From positions 1 to 64,000 of the forward strand of contig CANLKV010000002.1 of the NCBI GenBank assembly GCA_947491755.1: 64,000 bases of DNA. The letters are read 5' to 3'. The translations under genes and the position numbers were made by a program. Within the stretch, counting starts at the first letter, position 1, and each line of letters opens with the position of its first letter. Source of the stretch: an uncultured Nonlabens sp. GTDB taxonomy: Bacteria; Bacteroidota; Bacteroidia; Flavobacteriales; Flavobacteriaceae. Of the stretch, positions 10,876 through 20,545 are shown piece by piece. Below the pieces are notes generated by a model. It was not told the origin of the DNA. It saw only the letters and a list, made by a program, of their open reading frames with translations, and searched no databases.

Positions 10876-12705
10876 ATGGAAGAGAAAAAAACGGACTGGA
10901 AAACACTACTGGGAATGACCCTGATTTTTGGTATTCTTATGTTCACCTTTGTCTACAATCAGGACGAAATACCACAGGAACCTGCAACATCAGAACAAAC
11001 TGAGGTTGCCACCCAGACGTCATCAAATACAAGCAGCGCAACCCAGGATCAAGATAATACAGTGGTTGATAGTACTTACACTGCTCCAGAGCCTCAAGGT
11101 AAGATTATAAATCTTTCCAACGATTTACTGGCGTTGAAGATCAATACAAAAGGTGCGCTCATTACAGAGGCCTTGCTTAAGAAATTTCAAACGTTTGATT
11201 CGCTTCCTGTCTATTTAGTAAAAGAAAATGATCACGCTTTCAATCTAGAACTAACTACAACAGACGGGCGTATTATTAACTCAAGGGATCTAGTTTTTAA
11301 TGCACAGCAGTCTATGAACGGCTTGAATCAAGTGTTGCTTCTTACTGCGCCAGTGGGTAACGGTAGTTTGCATTATCGTTTTGAGATGAAGCCAGAAGAT
11401 TATATGCTGGACTTCAAAATACGTACCCAAGGTATAGCAAATTATATAAGTACTGCAGAAAATCCAGTTATTAACTGGCAGATGAAGGCTTATAAGCGCT
11501 CTAAAAGTATGACGAATGAAAACCGTTATACAGAAATTAAATTTGAGTATGATGGGGGTAGTGACGACTATACAGGTCAAGGAGAGCGAGCGGAAGAGGA
11601 CGCAGTTGCCATAACTTATGTAGCCTATAAGCAGCATTTTTTCTCGTCCATTCTGTTAACTGATACGCCGTTTGAAAGCGGTGTAATGCAATCTGCAAAT
11701 ATTGAAGAAATTAATGAGGAGCAAGATGAGTTTACTAAAGAATTTGAGTCAGAGCTAAAGCTGGAATACAGCGGTGGTGACCTTGCTTATAATATGGGTT
11801 GGTATTTTGGCCCTACAGACTTTGATATTTTAGATAGTTACAACCGCAATCTAGATGAAGTAGTAGATCTGGGTTGGGGAATTTTTGGATGGATTAATGA
11901 ATATGCTATACGCCCAGCATTTACCTTTTTTACAGTTGATTTAGGCATTGCTTATGGTCTAGCTATTATACTATTAACCATTTGTGTGCGCCTAGTACTA
12001 TCGCCTGTATTGTATAAAAGTTACCTGACGCAAGCCAAAATGAAAATTTTGCGCCCAGAATTAAATCGTATTGCCGAAAAATACAAAGACAATGCAATGA
12101 AAAAGCAACAAGAGACTATGCGTGTGCAAAGCGAGTCTGGTGCTAGCCCGCTCTCTGGTTGTTTGCCGGCGTTGTTACAAATGCCTGTATTCTTTGCATT
12201 ATTCAAATTTTTCCCTACCGCATTTGATTTAAGACAGAAAAGCTTTTTGTGGGCAGATGATTTATCAAGTTATGATACCATTTATAAGTTTCCTAACGGG
12301 TTTGAGATCCCGTTTTATGGTGACCATGTAAGCTTGTTCCCTATACTAGCATCTATTTCTATTTTCTTTTACATGAAGATGACCACAGGACAGGCCATGC
12401 AATCACCGCAACCTGGCATGCCTAACATGAAGTTTATCATGTATTTGTCGCCACTATTTATGCTGGTTTTCTTTAACAACTATGCGAGTGGATTATCCCT
12501 GTACTATTTTGTGTCTAACTTAATCACCATAGGTATCATGCTTGTGATTAAGAATTTTATTATCGATAAGGATAAGGTGCTTGCCAAGATTGAAAAAGCA
12601 AAAGCAAAACCTAAGAAAAAGAAAGGTCGTTTTGCTTCAAAGATGGCAGAGATAATGGAGCAAGCGCAAGCACAGCAAGAAGCACAAAAAAAGAATAAGA
12701 AGTAA
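10876..12705 (+). CDS. yidC: membrane protein insertase YidC
   Basis: Inserts and folds inner-membrane proteins, alone or with SecYEG. Layout (609 aa): an N-terminal transmembrane helix (about 11-28); a large periplasmic beta domain (about 60-340), as in Gram-negative YidC; a C-terminal Oxa1/YidC core with helices from about 355 to 560, including SGCLPALLQMPVFFALF; and a Lys-rich cytoplasmic tail (about 575-609) of the sort that contacts the ribosome. pyrG next to yidC is, from memory, a frequent flavobacterial order. Confidence 0.96.
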   Translation: MEEKKTDWKTLLGMTLIFGILMFTFVYNQDEIPQEPATSEQTEVATQTSSNTSSATQDQDNTVVDSTYTAPEPQGKIINLSNDLLALKINTKGALITEALLKKFQTFDSLPVYLVKENDHAFNLELTTTDGRIINSRDLVFNAQQSMNGLNQVLLLTAPVGNGSLHYRFEMKPEDYMLDFKIRTQGIANYISTAENPVINWQMKAYKRSKSMTNENRYTEIKFEYDGGSDDYTGQGERAEEDAVAITYVAYKQHFFSSILLTDTPFESGVMQSANIEEINEEQDEFTKEFESELKLEYSGGDLAYNMGWYFGPTDFDILDSYNRNLDEVVDLGWGIFGWINEYAIRPAFTFFTVDLGIAYGLAIILLTICVRLVLSPVLYKSYLTQAKMKILRPELNRIAEKYKDNAMKKQQETMRVQSESGASPLSGCLPALLQMPVFFALFKFFPTAFDLRQKSFLWADDLSSYDTIYKFPNGFEIPFYGDHVSLFPILASISIFFYMKMTTGQAMQSPQPGMPNMKFIMYLSPLFMLVFFNNYASGLSLYYFVSNLITIGIMLVIKNFIIDKDKVLAKIEKAKAKPKKKKGRFASKMAEIMEQAQAQQEAQKKNKK

Positions 12706-12754
12706 AACTTCTCTATTTACCATGCGATGCTTGCAATGACCGAATTATTAATCA

Positions 12755-13354
12755 ATGAGTGTACTTGAAAAATATCTTCCAGCAACTGCGGTTAATCCAT
12801 TGACCGCATTGCTAGAGACGTATCGAGTACACTTAAAAATTGTAAATGAACGTAAGTCAAGGCATGGGGATTACCGGCCACTACCCGATGGTACTCATAA
12901 AATTACGATCAATGCAAATCTTAATCAGTACCGTTTTTTAATTACATTAATTCACGAGATTGCACATCTGGTAGCTTTCAAAAAGTACGGATATAAAATC
13001 CAGCCACACGGTATAGAATGGAAGCAAACCTTTCAACATTTAATGGTTCCTTTTTTAAGGCCAGAGGTATTTCCATCTAGTTTATTGCCTGTTCTAGCAA
13101 GGCATTTTAAAAATCCTACCGCAAGCAGTGATACAGATGCAGCCATGAGTATCGCCCTTAAATCGTATGATGCACCCACCGATAATATCTATATATTTGA
13201 GTTAGAATATGGCAGTTATTTTATAACAGCACAAGGACGCCGGTTTAAAAAAGGTAAAAAGTTGCGCAAACGATATGAGTGTATCGAGTTAGATACGGGT
13301 CGCACGTATATTTTTCAACCCAATGTACAAGTACAATTATGGAAAAAAGTTTAA
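12755..13354 (+). CDS. SprT-like zinc metalloprotease-domain protein
   Basis: A 199-residue protein with a SprT-like domain. The zinc-binding HEIAH motif is at about 67-71, with a further conserved His in the following HGIEWK segment (about 86). SprT/Spartan-type domains cleave protein substrates in eukaryotes, but the role of the bacterial ones is not established. The C-terminal part contains basic segments (KKGKKLRKRYEC) that may bind nucleic acid; the zinc ribbon of canonical SprT is not obvious. It overlaps the next gene by 16 bp. Confidence 0.85.
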   Translation: MSVLEKYLPATAVNPLTALLETYRVHLKIVNERKSRHGDYRPLPDGTHKITINANLNQYRFLITLIHEIAHLVAFKKYGYKIQPHGIEWKQTFQHLMVPFLRPEVFPSSLLPVLARHFKNPTASSDTDAAMSIALKSYDAPTDNIYIFELEYGSYFITAQGRRFKKGKKLRKRYECIELDTGRTYIFQPNVQVQLWKKV

Positions 13355-14427
13355 AAAATAAATATGCAGTAATCATGGCAGGAGGCGTAGGTTCTCGGTT
13401 CTGGCCAGTGAGTAAGCAGACTTATCCTAAACAGTTTCACGATATGCTAGGCACGGGTAGATCCTTGTTACAAACAACATTTGACCGTTTGAAGCAGCAA
13501 GTTCCAGCAGACCAGATTCTTATTTTAACAAATACAGATTACATCCCGCTGGTTCAAGAGCAGCTGCCTACAGTAACTAATGCCAATATTGTTGCAGAGC
13601 CTGCGATGCGCAACACGGCGCCTTGTATTCTACTCGCAGCTTTAAAGATTCAAAAAAGCAATCCAGATGCGCTAATGATTGTGGCTCCTAGTGATAGTTA
13701 TGTAGAGCATAATGATCAATTTCAAAGGGATCTAGAAACCGCTTTTTCTTTCTGTGAGCAGAATACTAGTGCATTAATGACCATGGGCATAGCTCCAGAC
13801 GCTCCTAATACTGGTTATGGATATATTGAGTATGAAAAGGATGATAAGCTAGTAAAAAAAGTTAAGCAATTTCGGGAGAAACCTGACTTAGAGACGGCTC
13901 AGGCATATTTAAAGTCCGGGAACTACTTGTGGAACTCAGGGACATTTATATGGTCGGTTGATGCGGTTTTGTCCGCTTTCGCGGAAGCGGAACAAGAATT
14001 ACTCCAGTTATTTGAGAAAGGTCGCCCGGTTTATAACACATCTGATGAGCAAGCTTTTCTAAAAGAAAATTATGCCAAGGCAAAAAACATATCTATTGAC
14101 TATGCTATCATGGAACGCAGCAACAAGGTATACGTGTTGCCGGTAGATTTTGGCTGGAATGATCTAGGTACCTGGAGTAGCCTTTATGAAAAATTACCCA
14201 AAGATGATCAGAGTAATGCTGTCGTAAATGCAGCCTTGATCTCGAGAGAATCTGGCGGCAATATGATAAAAACCGCACCAGGAAAAAAAGTAATTGTACA
14301 AGGCTTAAAAAATTACATTATCGTTGACGAGGGTGATGTATTGATGATTTTGCCTTTGAGCGACGATCAAGATATTAAAGACTTGCGAGCAGAAACAATA
14401 AAAAATCAAGGTAATGAATTAGCCTAA
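13339..14427 (+). CDS. manC: mannose-1-phosphate guanylyltransferase
   Basis: Makes GDP-mannose from mannose 1-phosphate and GTP for surface polysaccharides. The nucleotidyltransferase signature MAGGVGSRFWPVSK starts at residue 13, followed by the PKQF segment; a sugar-binding EKPD loop is also present. The frame is open further upstream, but ATG 13339 gives the normal N-terminus and length (362 aa) without the isomerase domain found in bifunctional ManC. It overlaps the SprT-like gene by 16 bp and the next gene by one base (TAATG), so the three are probably one operon. Residues about 212-217 (AFAEAE) are encoded by a repeat palindrome. Confidence 0.92.
   Translation: MEKSLKNKYAVIMAGGVGSRFWPVSKQTYPKQFHDMLGTGRSLLQTTFDRLKQQVPADQILILTNTDYIPLVQEQLPTVTNANIVAEPAMRNTAPCILLAALKIQKSNPDALMIVAPSDSYVEHNDQFQRDLETAFSFCEQNTSALMTMGIAPDAPNTGYGYIEYEKDDKLVKKVKQFREKPDLETAQAYLKSGNYLWNSGTFIWSVDAVLSAFAEAEQELLQLFEKGRPVYNTSDEQAFLKENYAKAKNISIDYAIMERSNKVYVLPVDFGWNDLGTWSSLYEKLPKDDQSNAVVNAALISRESGGNMIKTAPGKKVIVQGLKNYIIVDEGDVLMILPLSDDQDIKDLRAETIKNQGNELA
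13974..13989. repeat. palindromic repeat copy 4 (in manC)
   Basis: CGCTTTCGCGGAAGCG, one mismatch to the consensus core, in frame within the guanylyltransferase gene (peptide L-S-A-F-A-E-A-E). Confidence 0.9.
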
Positions 14428-15854
14428 TGGATAAAAACCCTATCGATAAAGAAACCTCAGAGCTTGAGGACAACCAACAGACCATACTGGGAATTTGGGA
14501 TAATGTAAAAGCTTTTTTGCATGGACTTCTGGATATAAGAGAGGAGTCTGATCGCAATGAGACGATTGAATCTGTACGTCGGGATATATCATTCCAGGGA
14601 CATAACGCATGGATCTTGATATTTTCCATTTTTGTAGCGTCGCTGGGTCTTAACGTAAGTTCTACAGCGGTGGTCATAGGCGCCATGTTAATCTCACCAC
14701 TTATGGGACCTATTGTAGGAATGGGTCTAGGTACGGCGATTAATGATGATCGCATGTTGCGTCGATCCTTGATCAATCTGGGAGTTATGGTTTCATTATC
14801 ATTGCTTACTGCAACTTTTTATTTTTCTCTAACACCTATTTCAGAATTTACGCCAGAGCTAGAGGCTCGCACCGCACCTAATGTTTTAGATGTGCTTGTA
14901 GCGATTTTTGGGGGTCTAGCCTTAATCGTTGCAAAAACTAAAAAAGGGACCATATCAAACGCAATAGCCGGTGTAGCTATCGCTACGGCACTTATGCCTC
15001 CCTTGTGTACTGCAGGCTATGGTATTGCAGAGGGTAATCTAGCCTATTTCAGTGGTGCGATGTACCTGTTTTTTATCAATACTGTCTTTATAGGGCTCTC
15101 TACATTTGTAGTGTGTAAAATTCTCAAGTTCCCTATGGTCAAGTATGCAAACCAGAAGAAGCGTAAGAGAATTTCAACCATTGCAACGGTTGTAGGCATC
15201 ACAGTTCTAGCTCCATCGATTTATTTATTTTACCAATTGTATCAAGTGCAGTTACAAAAAAGCGCTGTAAATAACTTCATGGCAGAATATGTTGTTTATG
15301 ACGGTGTGCGCAGCACGTCTGAATTTGATCCGGAAAATGCTAAGTTAGATGTGGTTTTATTTGGCGCCGCGGTGCCTGATGTTATTATAGATCAATGGAC
15401 TTCAAAATTTAAGTCAGTATCCCATCTGGGTGGTGTTGATGTAGAGTTTTATCAAGGGGCCAACTGGACAAAAGATGCAAATTTTGAAGATATGGCTACC
15501 ATCCAGCAGGAACGCATCGATGAAATAAAAAAGATTCAGGATCAGGGGATGAGAATCGTTGAGTTAGAAACTGAATTGAACGCCATAAGATCTGCTAATA
15601 GAAAATTTGAACTGATAAGTGATGAGGCTCACCTGCTTTATCCAGAGCTTGAAAGTATTTCTTATGCAGCAAATTTATCAAGGCAGTTCAATTCTCAACG
15701 TCTAGACACTGTAGATGTATTTACAGTAACTTATGTGGATTCACTGATTGCTCCGTCAGATCGTGATGATATTAATTACCGATTAAAAAACTGGTTGAAG
15801 TATCGTATACAATCAGATAGTGTGCTGGTACAAACGGTACAGCGCGTGCGCTAG
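14427..15854 (+). CDS. DUF389 membrane protein
   Basis: A 475-residue integral membrane protein of the DUF389 family, whose function is unknown. A cytoplasmic N-terminal stretch (about 1-60) precedes a conserved hydrophobic core (about 65-280) with VVIGAMLISPLMGPIVG and GVAIATALMPPLCTAGYG, typical of DUF389. The C-terminal soluble part (about 290-475) has predicted coiled-coil character. Its ATG overlaps the preceding stop as TAATG. It converges on the Mla-type ABC genes with only 8 bp between stops. Confidence 0.88.
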   Translation: MDKNPIDKETSELEDNQQTILGIWDNVKAFLHGLLDIREESDRNETIESVRRDISFQGHNAWILIFSIFVASLGLNVSSTAVVIGAMLISPLMGPIVGMGLGTAINDDRMLRRSLINLGVMVSLSLLTATFYFSLTPISEFTPELEARTAPNVLDVLVAIFGGLALIVAKTKKGTISNAIAGVAIATALMPPLCTAGYGIAEGNLAYFSGAMYLFFINTVFIGLSTFVVCKILKFPMVKYANQKKRKRISTIATVVGITVLAPSIYLFYQLYQVQLQKSAVNNFMAEYVVYDGVRSTSEFDPENAKLDVVLFGAAVPDVIIDQWTSKFKSVSHLGGVDVEFYQGANWTKDANFEDMATIQQERIDEIKKIQDQGMRIVELETELNAIRSANRKFELISDEAHLLYPELESISYAANLSRQFNSQRLDTVDVFTVTYVDSLIAPSDRDDINYRLKNWLKYRIQSDSVLVQTVQRVR

Positions 15855-15862
15855 GTTATCGT

Positions 15863-16627
15863 TTAGAGTCCTTTATTTTGGGCAATTCTTACTTTTCTAA
15901 AAAGCTCAGAGCTGTAGACAAAGTCGGTTACAGCCTCGTTGTCGGTTTTGAAAATCTCTTTATTAGTACCTTCCCAGGCTATGACTCCATCTTTAAGGAA
16001 AATAATAGTTTCTCCTATTTCTAGCACAGAGTTCATGTCGTGAGATATGATAACCGTAGTAATATTTGCCTCGTGAGTGAGTTCTTGTATAAGATTGTCA
16101 ATGATAGTCGCAGTTTTTGGGTCCAGCCCAGAATTAGGCTCATCACAAAATAAAAACTTTGGTTTATTGACCACTGCACGTGCCAGTGCTACTCTTTTTT
16201 GTTGCCCGCCAGAAATCTCACTAGGCATTTTTTTATTCAGATTGATCAGGTTGACTCGCTCTAAAATGTCGTTAGCTCGCTCTTCTCTTTCCTTACGTCG
16301 CATTTTTGTAAACATACGTAGGGGGAACATTACATTTTCCTCTACCGTCATAGAATCAAATAAAGCACTGTGCTGAAAGAGCATGCCCATTTCCTCTCTC
16401 AATTCCCGTTGTCGATTCTCACTCATATCTGCCAGACGTTCCTGGTCATAAATAATCTCACCAGCGTCCGGCTTGAATAGTCCCAGCATGTTTTTAAGAA
16501 AAACAGATTTTCCTGAACCACTGGAACCTATAATCATATTTGTTTTACCACGTAAAAATCTTGCGTCAATACCGTCCAGTATTACCTCGCCAGAAAAGCT
16601 TTTATGTAATCCTTTAATTTCTATCAT
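15863..16627 (-). CDS. lipid-transport ABC ATPase (MlaF-type)
   Basis: ATPase (254 aa) of a retrograde phospholipid or lipid ABC importer/exporter of the Mla/MCE type. Walker A GSSGSGKS (about 34-41), signature SGGQQKR (about 139), Walker B FLFCDEP (about 157-163) and the H-loop ISHDMNS are intact. The gene overlaps the permease gene by 4 bp, so the two are translationally coupled. No MlaD/MCE substrate-binding gene lies beside them, although the three are often adjacent. Confidence 0.9.
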   Translation of the reverse strand: MIEIKGLHKSFSGEVILDGIDARFLRGKTNMIIGSSGSGKSVFLKNMLGLFKPDAGEIIYDQERLADMSENRQRELREEMGMLFQHSALFDSMTVEENVMFPLRMFTKMRRKEREERANDILERVNLINLNKKMPSEISGGQQKRVALARAVVNKPKFLFCDEPNSGLDPKTATIIDNLIQELTHEANITTVIISHDMNSVLEIGETIIFLKDGVIAWEGTNKEIFKTDNEAVTDFVYSSELFRKVRIAQNKGL

Positions 16628-17358
16628 AGTAGGATGGTTGTAAGCAAGTAGTTAACAACAATAATTGCAACACATGTCCATACAAAAGAGGTGGTAGAGG
16701 CTTCTCCTACCTCTAGCGCACCACCTTTCATGTAATAACCATGATAACTGGGAACTGTGGCGAGAATAAGCCCAAAAACAGTTGTTTTTATAAAGGCATA
16801 AACCACCTGGTAGGGTATAAAAGTGTCTTGTAATCCAGTTATAAAATCCTGAGTATTGACGAGGTTACCATAAACGGCAGCGATATATCCTCCTAAAATA
16901 CCTACAAACATTATAATGGCGATCAAAAGTGGGTAGAATAACATAGCCACAATTTTAGGAAATACAAGGTAGTTAAGTGGGTTGATTCCCATCACACGTA
17001 GAGCATCGATTTGCTCTGTCACATTCATCGTTCCTATACTAGAAGTAATGTAAGATCCCACCTTTCCAGCCATGATAATAGAGATTACTGTAGGTGCAAA
17101 CTCTAGTATGATTGATTGACGCACTGCAAATCCTATAAGCGATTTAGGAATCAAGGGGTTGTCTAGATTAAGGGAGGTTTGCAAGGCTACTACTGCTCCC
17201 ATAAAAAGAGAGATAAATGCGGTGATTCCTATAGAGCCTATAATCAAATCGTCGATCTCCTTTAAGATCAATTCCTTAAGTACTACTGTTTTTGTAGGTC
17301 TTTTAAAGACCTCAAAAATCATGATTACGTACTTACCGAAATGGCTTAGAATCTTCAT
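16624..17358 (-). CDS. lipid-transport ABC permease (MlaE-type)
   Basis: Integral membrane permease (244 aa) of the MlaE family, with five to six hydrophobic segments and the conserved core PTVISIIMAGKVGSYITS and MNVTEQIDALRVMGINP. With the downstream ATPase it would move lipids between the inner membrane and periplasm. The pair diverges from pafA. The start at 17358 is the first ATG and fits the family. Confidence 0.9.
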   Translation of the reverse strand: MKILSHFGKYVIMIFEVFKRPTKTVVLKELILKEIDDLIIGSIGITAFISLFMGAVVALQTSLNLDNPLIPKSLIGFAVRQSIILEFAPTVISIIMAGKVGSYITSSIGTMNVTEQIDALRVMGINPLNYLVFPKIVAMLFYPLLIAIIMFVGILGGYIAAVYGNLVNTQDFITGLQDTFIPYQVVYAFIKTTVFGLILATVPSYHGYYMKGGALEVGEASTTSFVWTCVAIIVVNYLLTTILL

Positions 17359-17411
17359 AAACGGTAAATATATATATAAATTACAACTGCCGATTTAATC
17401 CTTTCTTAAAC

Positions 17412-17439
17412 TTGCTCGCAATTACAATGTGTATTTTTG
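17412..17439 (+). promoter_or_regulatory. promoter of the PafA gene
   Basis: TTG at 17412-17414, 17-bp spacer, and TATTTTTG at 17432-17439 together match the flavobacterial TTG-N17-23-TAnnTTTG promoter. Transcription would start about 10 nt before the ATG at 17455. Confidence 0.6.
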
Positions 17440-17454
17440 AACAAAATTTAAACC

Positions 17455-19140
17455 ATGAATATATCGCGCTCCCTTTGCTTATTAATAGTAATGCTGATCT
17501 GTCAAATCTCGCTTTCGCAAAAGCGAACTAACGCTAGCAATAGGTCCAATCAAAATTTAAAACAACAAGCTGTGGCTGCCTCTGTGCCGCGAATAGTTGT
17601 AGGTATAGTTGTGGATCAAATGCGATATGATTATTTGACGCGATTTGCACATCGCTATGGTGAGGATGGATTCAATCGATTAATTGCAGGTGGATTTAAC
17701 GCTACAAATAATCATTACAACTTTGTGCCTACTTATACAGCGCCTGGCCATGCTTCTATTTATACAGGTACTACGCCAGCAGATCATGGAATAATAGGGA
17801 ATGGATGGTACGATAAATTTTTAGACCAGAATGTGTATAATGCTGGCGATGAAAACGCTACACCCGTAGGGACATTAAGTGACGAGGGGAAGATGTCCCC
17901 ACGCAGGCTGTTAAGCTCTACTGTTACTGACGAGCTTGAGTTGTTCACACAAGGTAGGTCAAAGGTTATAGGGATTTCTATCAAGGATCGTGGTGCGATA
18001 CTTCCAGCTGGACATGCAGCAGATGCGGCATACTGGTATAGAGGAGGCGATGAAGGTATTTTCATTACAAGTGATTTTTATATGGAGCAGCTGCCGCAAT
18101 GGGTTAAAGAATTTAATGAGGCCGCACCGTCACAATCATATTTAACCACATGGGAAACCATGTATCCTATAGAAAGTTATACGGCTAGTGGCAATGATTT
18201 AAATTCATATGAAAGAGCGCCTCGCGGTAAAGAAACGGCAACATTTCCTTATGACCTTAAGGAGCTAGCATCACAAAATGGACAATACAGTTTGCTTAAA
18301 TCCACTCCATATGGCAATAGTATTATTACAGACTTTGCAATTACCGCATTGAAAGAAGAAAACATGGGACAGGACGAGGTGACTGATTTTCTGGCAGTGA
18401 GCTACTCCAGTACAGACTATGTAGGGCATCAATACGGTGTAAATTCTGTAGAAGTAGAAGATACGTATTTAAGACTGGATAAAGATATCGCTAGACTGTT
18501 GAAAGCACTAGATAGCCAGGTAGGGAAGGGCAATTACACCGTTTTTCTATCTGCAGATCACGGTGCTGTTAATGTTCCAGCCTATCTAGCAGATCAGCAG
18601 TTTGCTGCTGGTTATTTTGATGAAAAGACTTTTATTAAATCTATGGACTCATTGCTAGTCAAAAAATTCCAAACCACCGATTTAATTAAAAAGGTAAGCA
18701 ACGATCAAATCTTTTTTGACACGGCCTTGTTAGCAGAAAATGACATTGATTTTGCAGATGCTCAAGATTATCTAGCCAGAGAAATACGTAACTATCCGGG
18801 AGTCAATAAAGCATTTACTCGTGAGGCATTAGTAAATGCAAACTTTACAACCGGTATGGCTGCTCTTGTACAAAAAGGTTTCCACCAGCAGCGTAGTGGA
18901 GATGTAATATTTATATTAGACCCAGGGACTATCGTGTATTCTCGTCAGGGGAGCACACATGGCAGTCCACAAAGCTATGATACACATGTACCCTTATTGT
19001 TTTATGGTAAAGGGATAAAGCCTGGTTCTACTAGCGAGCGCACCCATATTGTTGATATAGCGCCTACCATAGCATCTTTACTCAAAATAAGCTTTCCTAA
19101 TAGTGCTACGGGTAGTCCAATTAGTAAAGTTTTAGAATAA
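17455..19140 (+). CDS. pafA: secreted alkaline phosphatase, PafA type
   Basis: A 561-residue alkaline-phosphatase-superfamily enzyme like PafA of marine and soil Bacteroidota, which hydrolyses phosphate monoesters in the periplasm or outside the cell. Motifs: first metal-binding Asp in VGIVVDQMRYDY (about 49), nucleophile Thr 95 in PTYTAPGHAS, the metal site in SADHGAVNVP, and a late His in GSTHGSP. The N-terminal signal peptide (about 1-21) ends in SLSQ, encoded by a repeat palindrome. It has its own promoter. Phosphodiesterase activity is an alternative within this superfamily. Confidence 0.88.
   Translation: MNISRSLCLLIVMLICQISLSQKRTNASNRSNQNLKQQAVAASVPRIVVGIVVDQMRYDYLTRFAHRYGEDGFNRLIAGGFNATNNHYNFVPTYTAPGHASIYTGTTPADHGIIGNGWYDKFLDQNVYNAGDENATPVGTLSDEGKMSPRRLLSSTVTDELELFTQGRSKVIGISIKDRGAILPAGHAADAAYWYRGGDEGIFITSDFYMEQLPQWVKEFNEAAPSQSYLTTWETMYPIESYTASGNDLNSYERAPRGKETATFPYDLKELASQNGQYSLLKSTPYGNSIITDFAITALKEENMGQDEVTDFLAVSYSSTDYVGHQYGVNSVEVEDTYLRLDKDIARLLKALDSQVGKGNYTVFLSADHGAVNVPAYLADQQFAAGYFDEKTFIKSMDSLLVKKFQTTDLIKKVSNDQIFFDTALLAENDIDFADAQDYLAREIRNYPGVNKAFTREALVNANFTTGMAALVQKGFHQQRSGDVIFILDPGTIVYSRQGSTHGSPQSYDTHVPLLFYGKGIKPGSTSERTHIVDIAPTIASLLKISFPNSATGSPISKVLE
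17510..17525. repeat. palindromic repeat copy 5 (in pafA)
   Basis: CGCTTTCGCAAAAGCG, one mismatch to the core. It encodes the signal-peptide end of the phosphatase in the frame S-L-S-Q-K-R-T; the substitution turns the usual Arg codon of this frame into Gln. Confidence 0.9.
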
Positions 19141-19157
19141 ATCAGGATCATACCTTA

Positions 19158-19165
19158 TATATTTG
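19158..19165 (+). promoter_or_regulatory. -7 box before the small barrel gene
   Basis: TATATTTG matches TAnnTTTG 16 bp before the ATG at 19182. No TTG element is seen at -33. Confidence 0.4.
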
Positions 19166-19181
19166 ACGCTCCAAATCTATA

Positions 19182-19676
19182 ATGATGAAACTATCTATCA
19201 CAATTGCGTTGTTTTTTATTACCAGTATTGCTTTAGGCCAAGCCTATAAAGGGAAAGGCGATCAAAAATTTCAAGTAGGTTATAACATCCAGAATAACGG
19301 TAGCGGCATACAGGCCTCTTATGATTATGGTGTGGGTGAAAATATTTCTTTTGGTTTGTCGACGGTCTATTTGTTAGGTATCAATGACGATGTTAATGCA
19401 GACTTTGACCAGCGAGCAGACCTCCGTTTACGATTTAATGCCAACATAGGTAACGTGATAGATGTAAGCGAGAATTTTGATTTTTACCCTGGCTTGAGTT
19501 TTGGTACTAAGAACTTCGGTGGCCACCTGGGTGCGCGATATTTCTTTTCAGATGGTTTTGGTATTTATACGGAAGCGCAAGTCCCATTTGCAAAATATGA
19601 TAATGATTCTCTTACGCCAGCTCAAGAATTGAACAATCAATTCAATATCACTATAGGAATGTCATTCAATCTTTAA
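19182..19676 (+). CDS. small outer-membrane beta-barrel-like protein
   Basis: A 164-residue secreted protein: signal peptide about 1-20 ending ALGQ, then alternating beta strands with aromatic and glycine residues, ending in the C-terminal SFNL typical of outer-membrane barrels. It resembles a small Flavobacteriia-only family that I recall as DUF6646, but I cannot confirm the number. A second ATG one codon on (19185) could be the start. Its stop overlaps the stop of the convergent glycosyltransferase gene (shared TTAA). Confidence 0.7.
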   Translation: MMKLSITIALFFITSIALGQAYKGKGDQKFQVGYNIQNNGSGIQASYDYGVGENISFGLSTVYLLGINDDVNADFDQRADLRLRFNANIGNVIDVSENFDFYPGLSFGTKNFGGHLGARYFFSDGFGIYTEAQVPFAKYDNDSLTPAQELNNQFNITIGMSFNL

Positions 19677-20542
19677 AGACGCAATTTGTTATAAATTCCT
19701 TTCCAACGGTAAGTGCGTATAAACCTACCTTGATCCTTAGTAAAAATCGGTGTAACACCAGTTTTATAGGCATTTTGGTATCCGTATACGTATTGAAAGA
19801 GTAAGGAAAAGCTTCCAGCTTTAAGAGCCATTTTTAGGGCGGTAATTAGAGTAAGCGCCCATCCATATCTCATCTTATAAAAAGCAACACCTTGCAATCT
19901 CATAGACCGTGCTTTATAGGCAGCTCCCGTAGGTTTTAAATGTTTTACAAACAAATGAGGAATTGTAACAACATCCCAGCCATAATAACGTGCCAGCATC
20001 TCGTCCATCGTATCCCAGCCTATACTAGACTGCAAACCTCCTATTTCCTTAAAGCAAGTAGTATGATATGCTTTTAAGGCTCCTCTTATGTGATCTGGGT
20101 TATTTTGATTTTCTATTTCCCATGTTCCATTCTTCAAAATAGTACAATGACCGGCCACCATACCAGGTCCTTTTGAATCATTACTGATGCTCTGTTTTTT
20201 AAATATGGACGTGATTTTTTCTAAATAATCTGGCGGAAATATAAGATCTGCATCAAATTTACAGATGATGTCATAATGATCTATATCTAGCAGGGAAAGC
20301 CCTTTTTTAAAGGCATTAATAACCTTGGTTCCCGGTATATTTTCAGCTGTCGACTTATTTCTTACAAGCTGCAACGGCAATATATCGCTGTATGCTTGCG
20401 CTGCGGTAAATGTATCGTCAGTACTATTGTCATCAACTACAACCACGCTGGCGGGTAGCACAGTTTGATTTGCGAGACTTTGTAAAGTTTGTGTAATGAG
20501 TGGTGCCTCATTATGAGCAGGTATGATAATAGCGACACGCAA
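19673..20542 (-). CDS. family 2 glycosyltransferase
   Basis: A 289-residue GT-A fold enzyme. It opens with VAIIIPAHNEA, has VVVDDNSTDDT (about 34-44) for nucleotide binding and the metal-binding FDAD (about 95-98), followed by WDTMDEML in the acceptor region. A C-terminal hydrophobic segment may touch the membrane. It is three bases downstream of a methyltransferase gene on the same strand. The sugar and acceptor are unknown; cell-surface glycan or glycolipid assembly is likely. Confidence 0.88.
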   Translation of the reverse strand: MRVAIIIPAHNEAPLITQTLQSLANQTVLPASVVVVDDNSTDDTFTAAQAYSDILPLQLVRNKSTAENIPGTKVINAFKKGLSLLDIDHYDIICKFDADLIFPPDYLEKITSIFKKQSISNDSKGPGMVAGHCTILKNGTWEIENQNNPDHIRGALKAYHTTCFKEIGGLQSSIGWDTMDEMLARYYGWDVVTIPHLFVKHLKPTGAAYKARSMRLQGVAFYKMRYGWALTLITALKMALKAGSFSLLFQYVYGYQNAYKTGVTPIFTKDQGRFIRTYRWKGIYNKLRL

Positions 20543-20545
20543 TTC

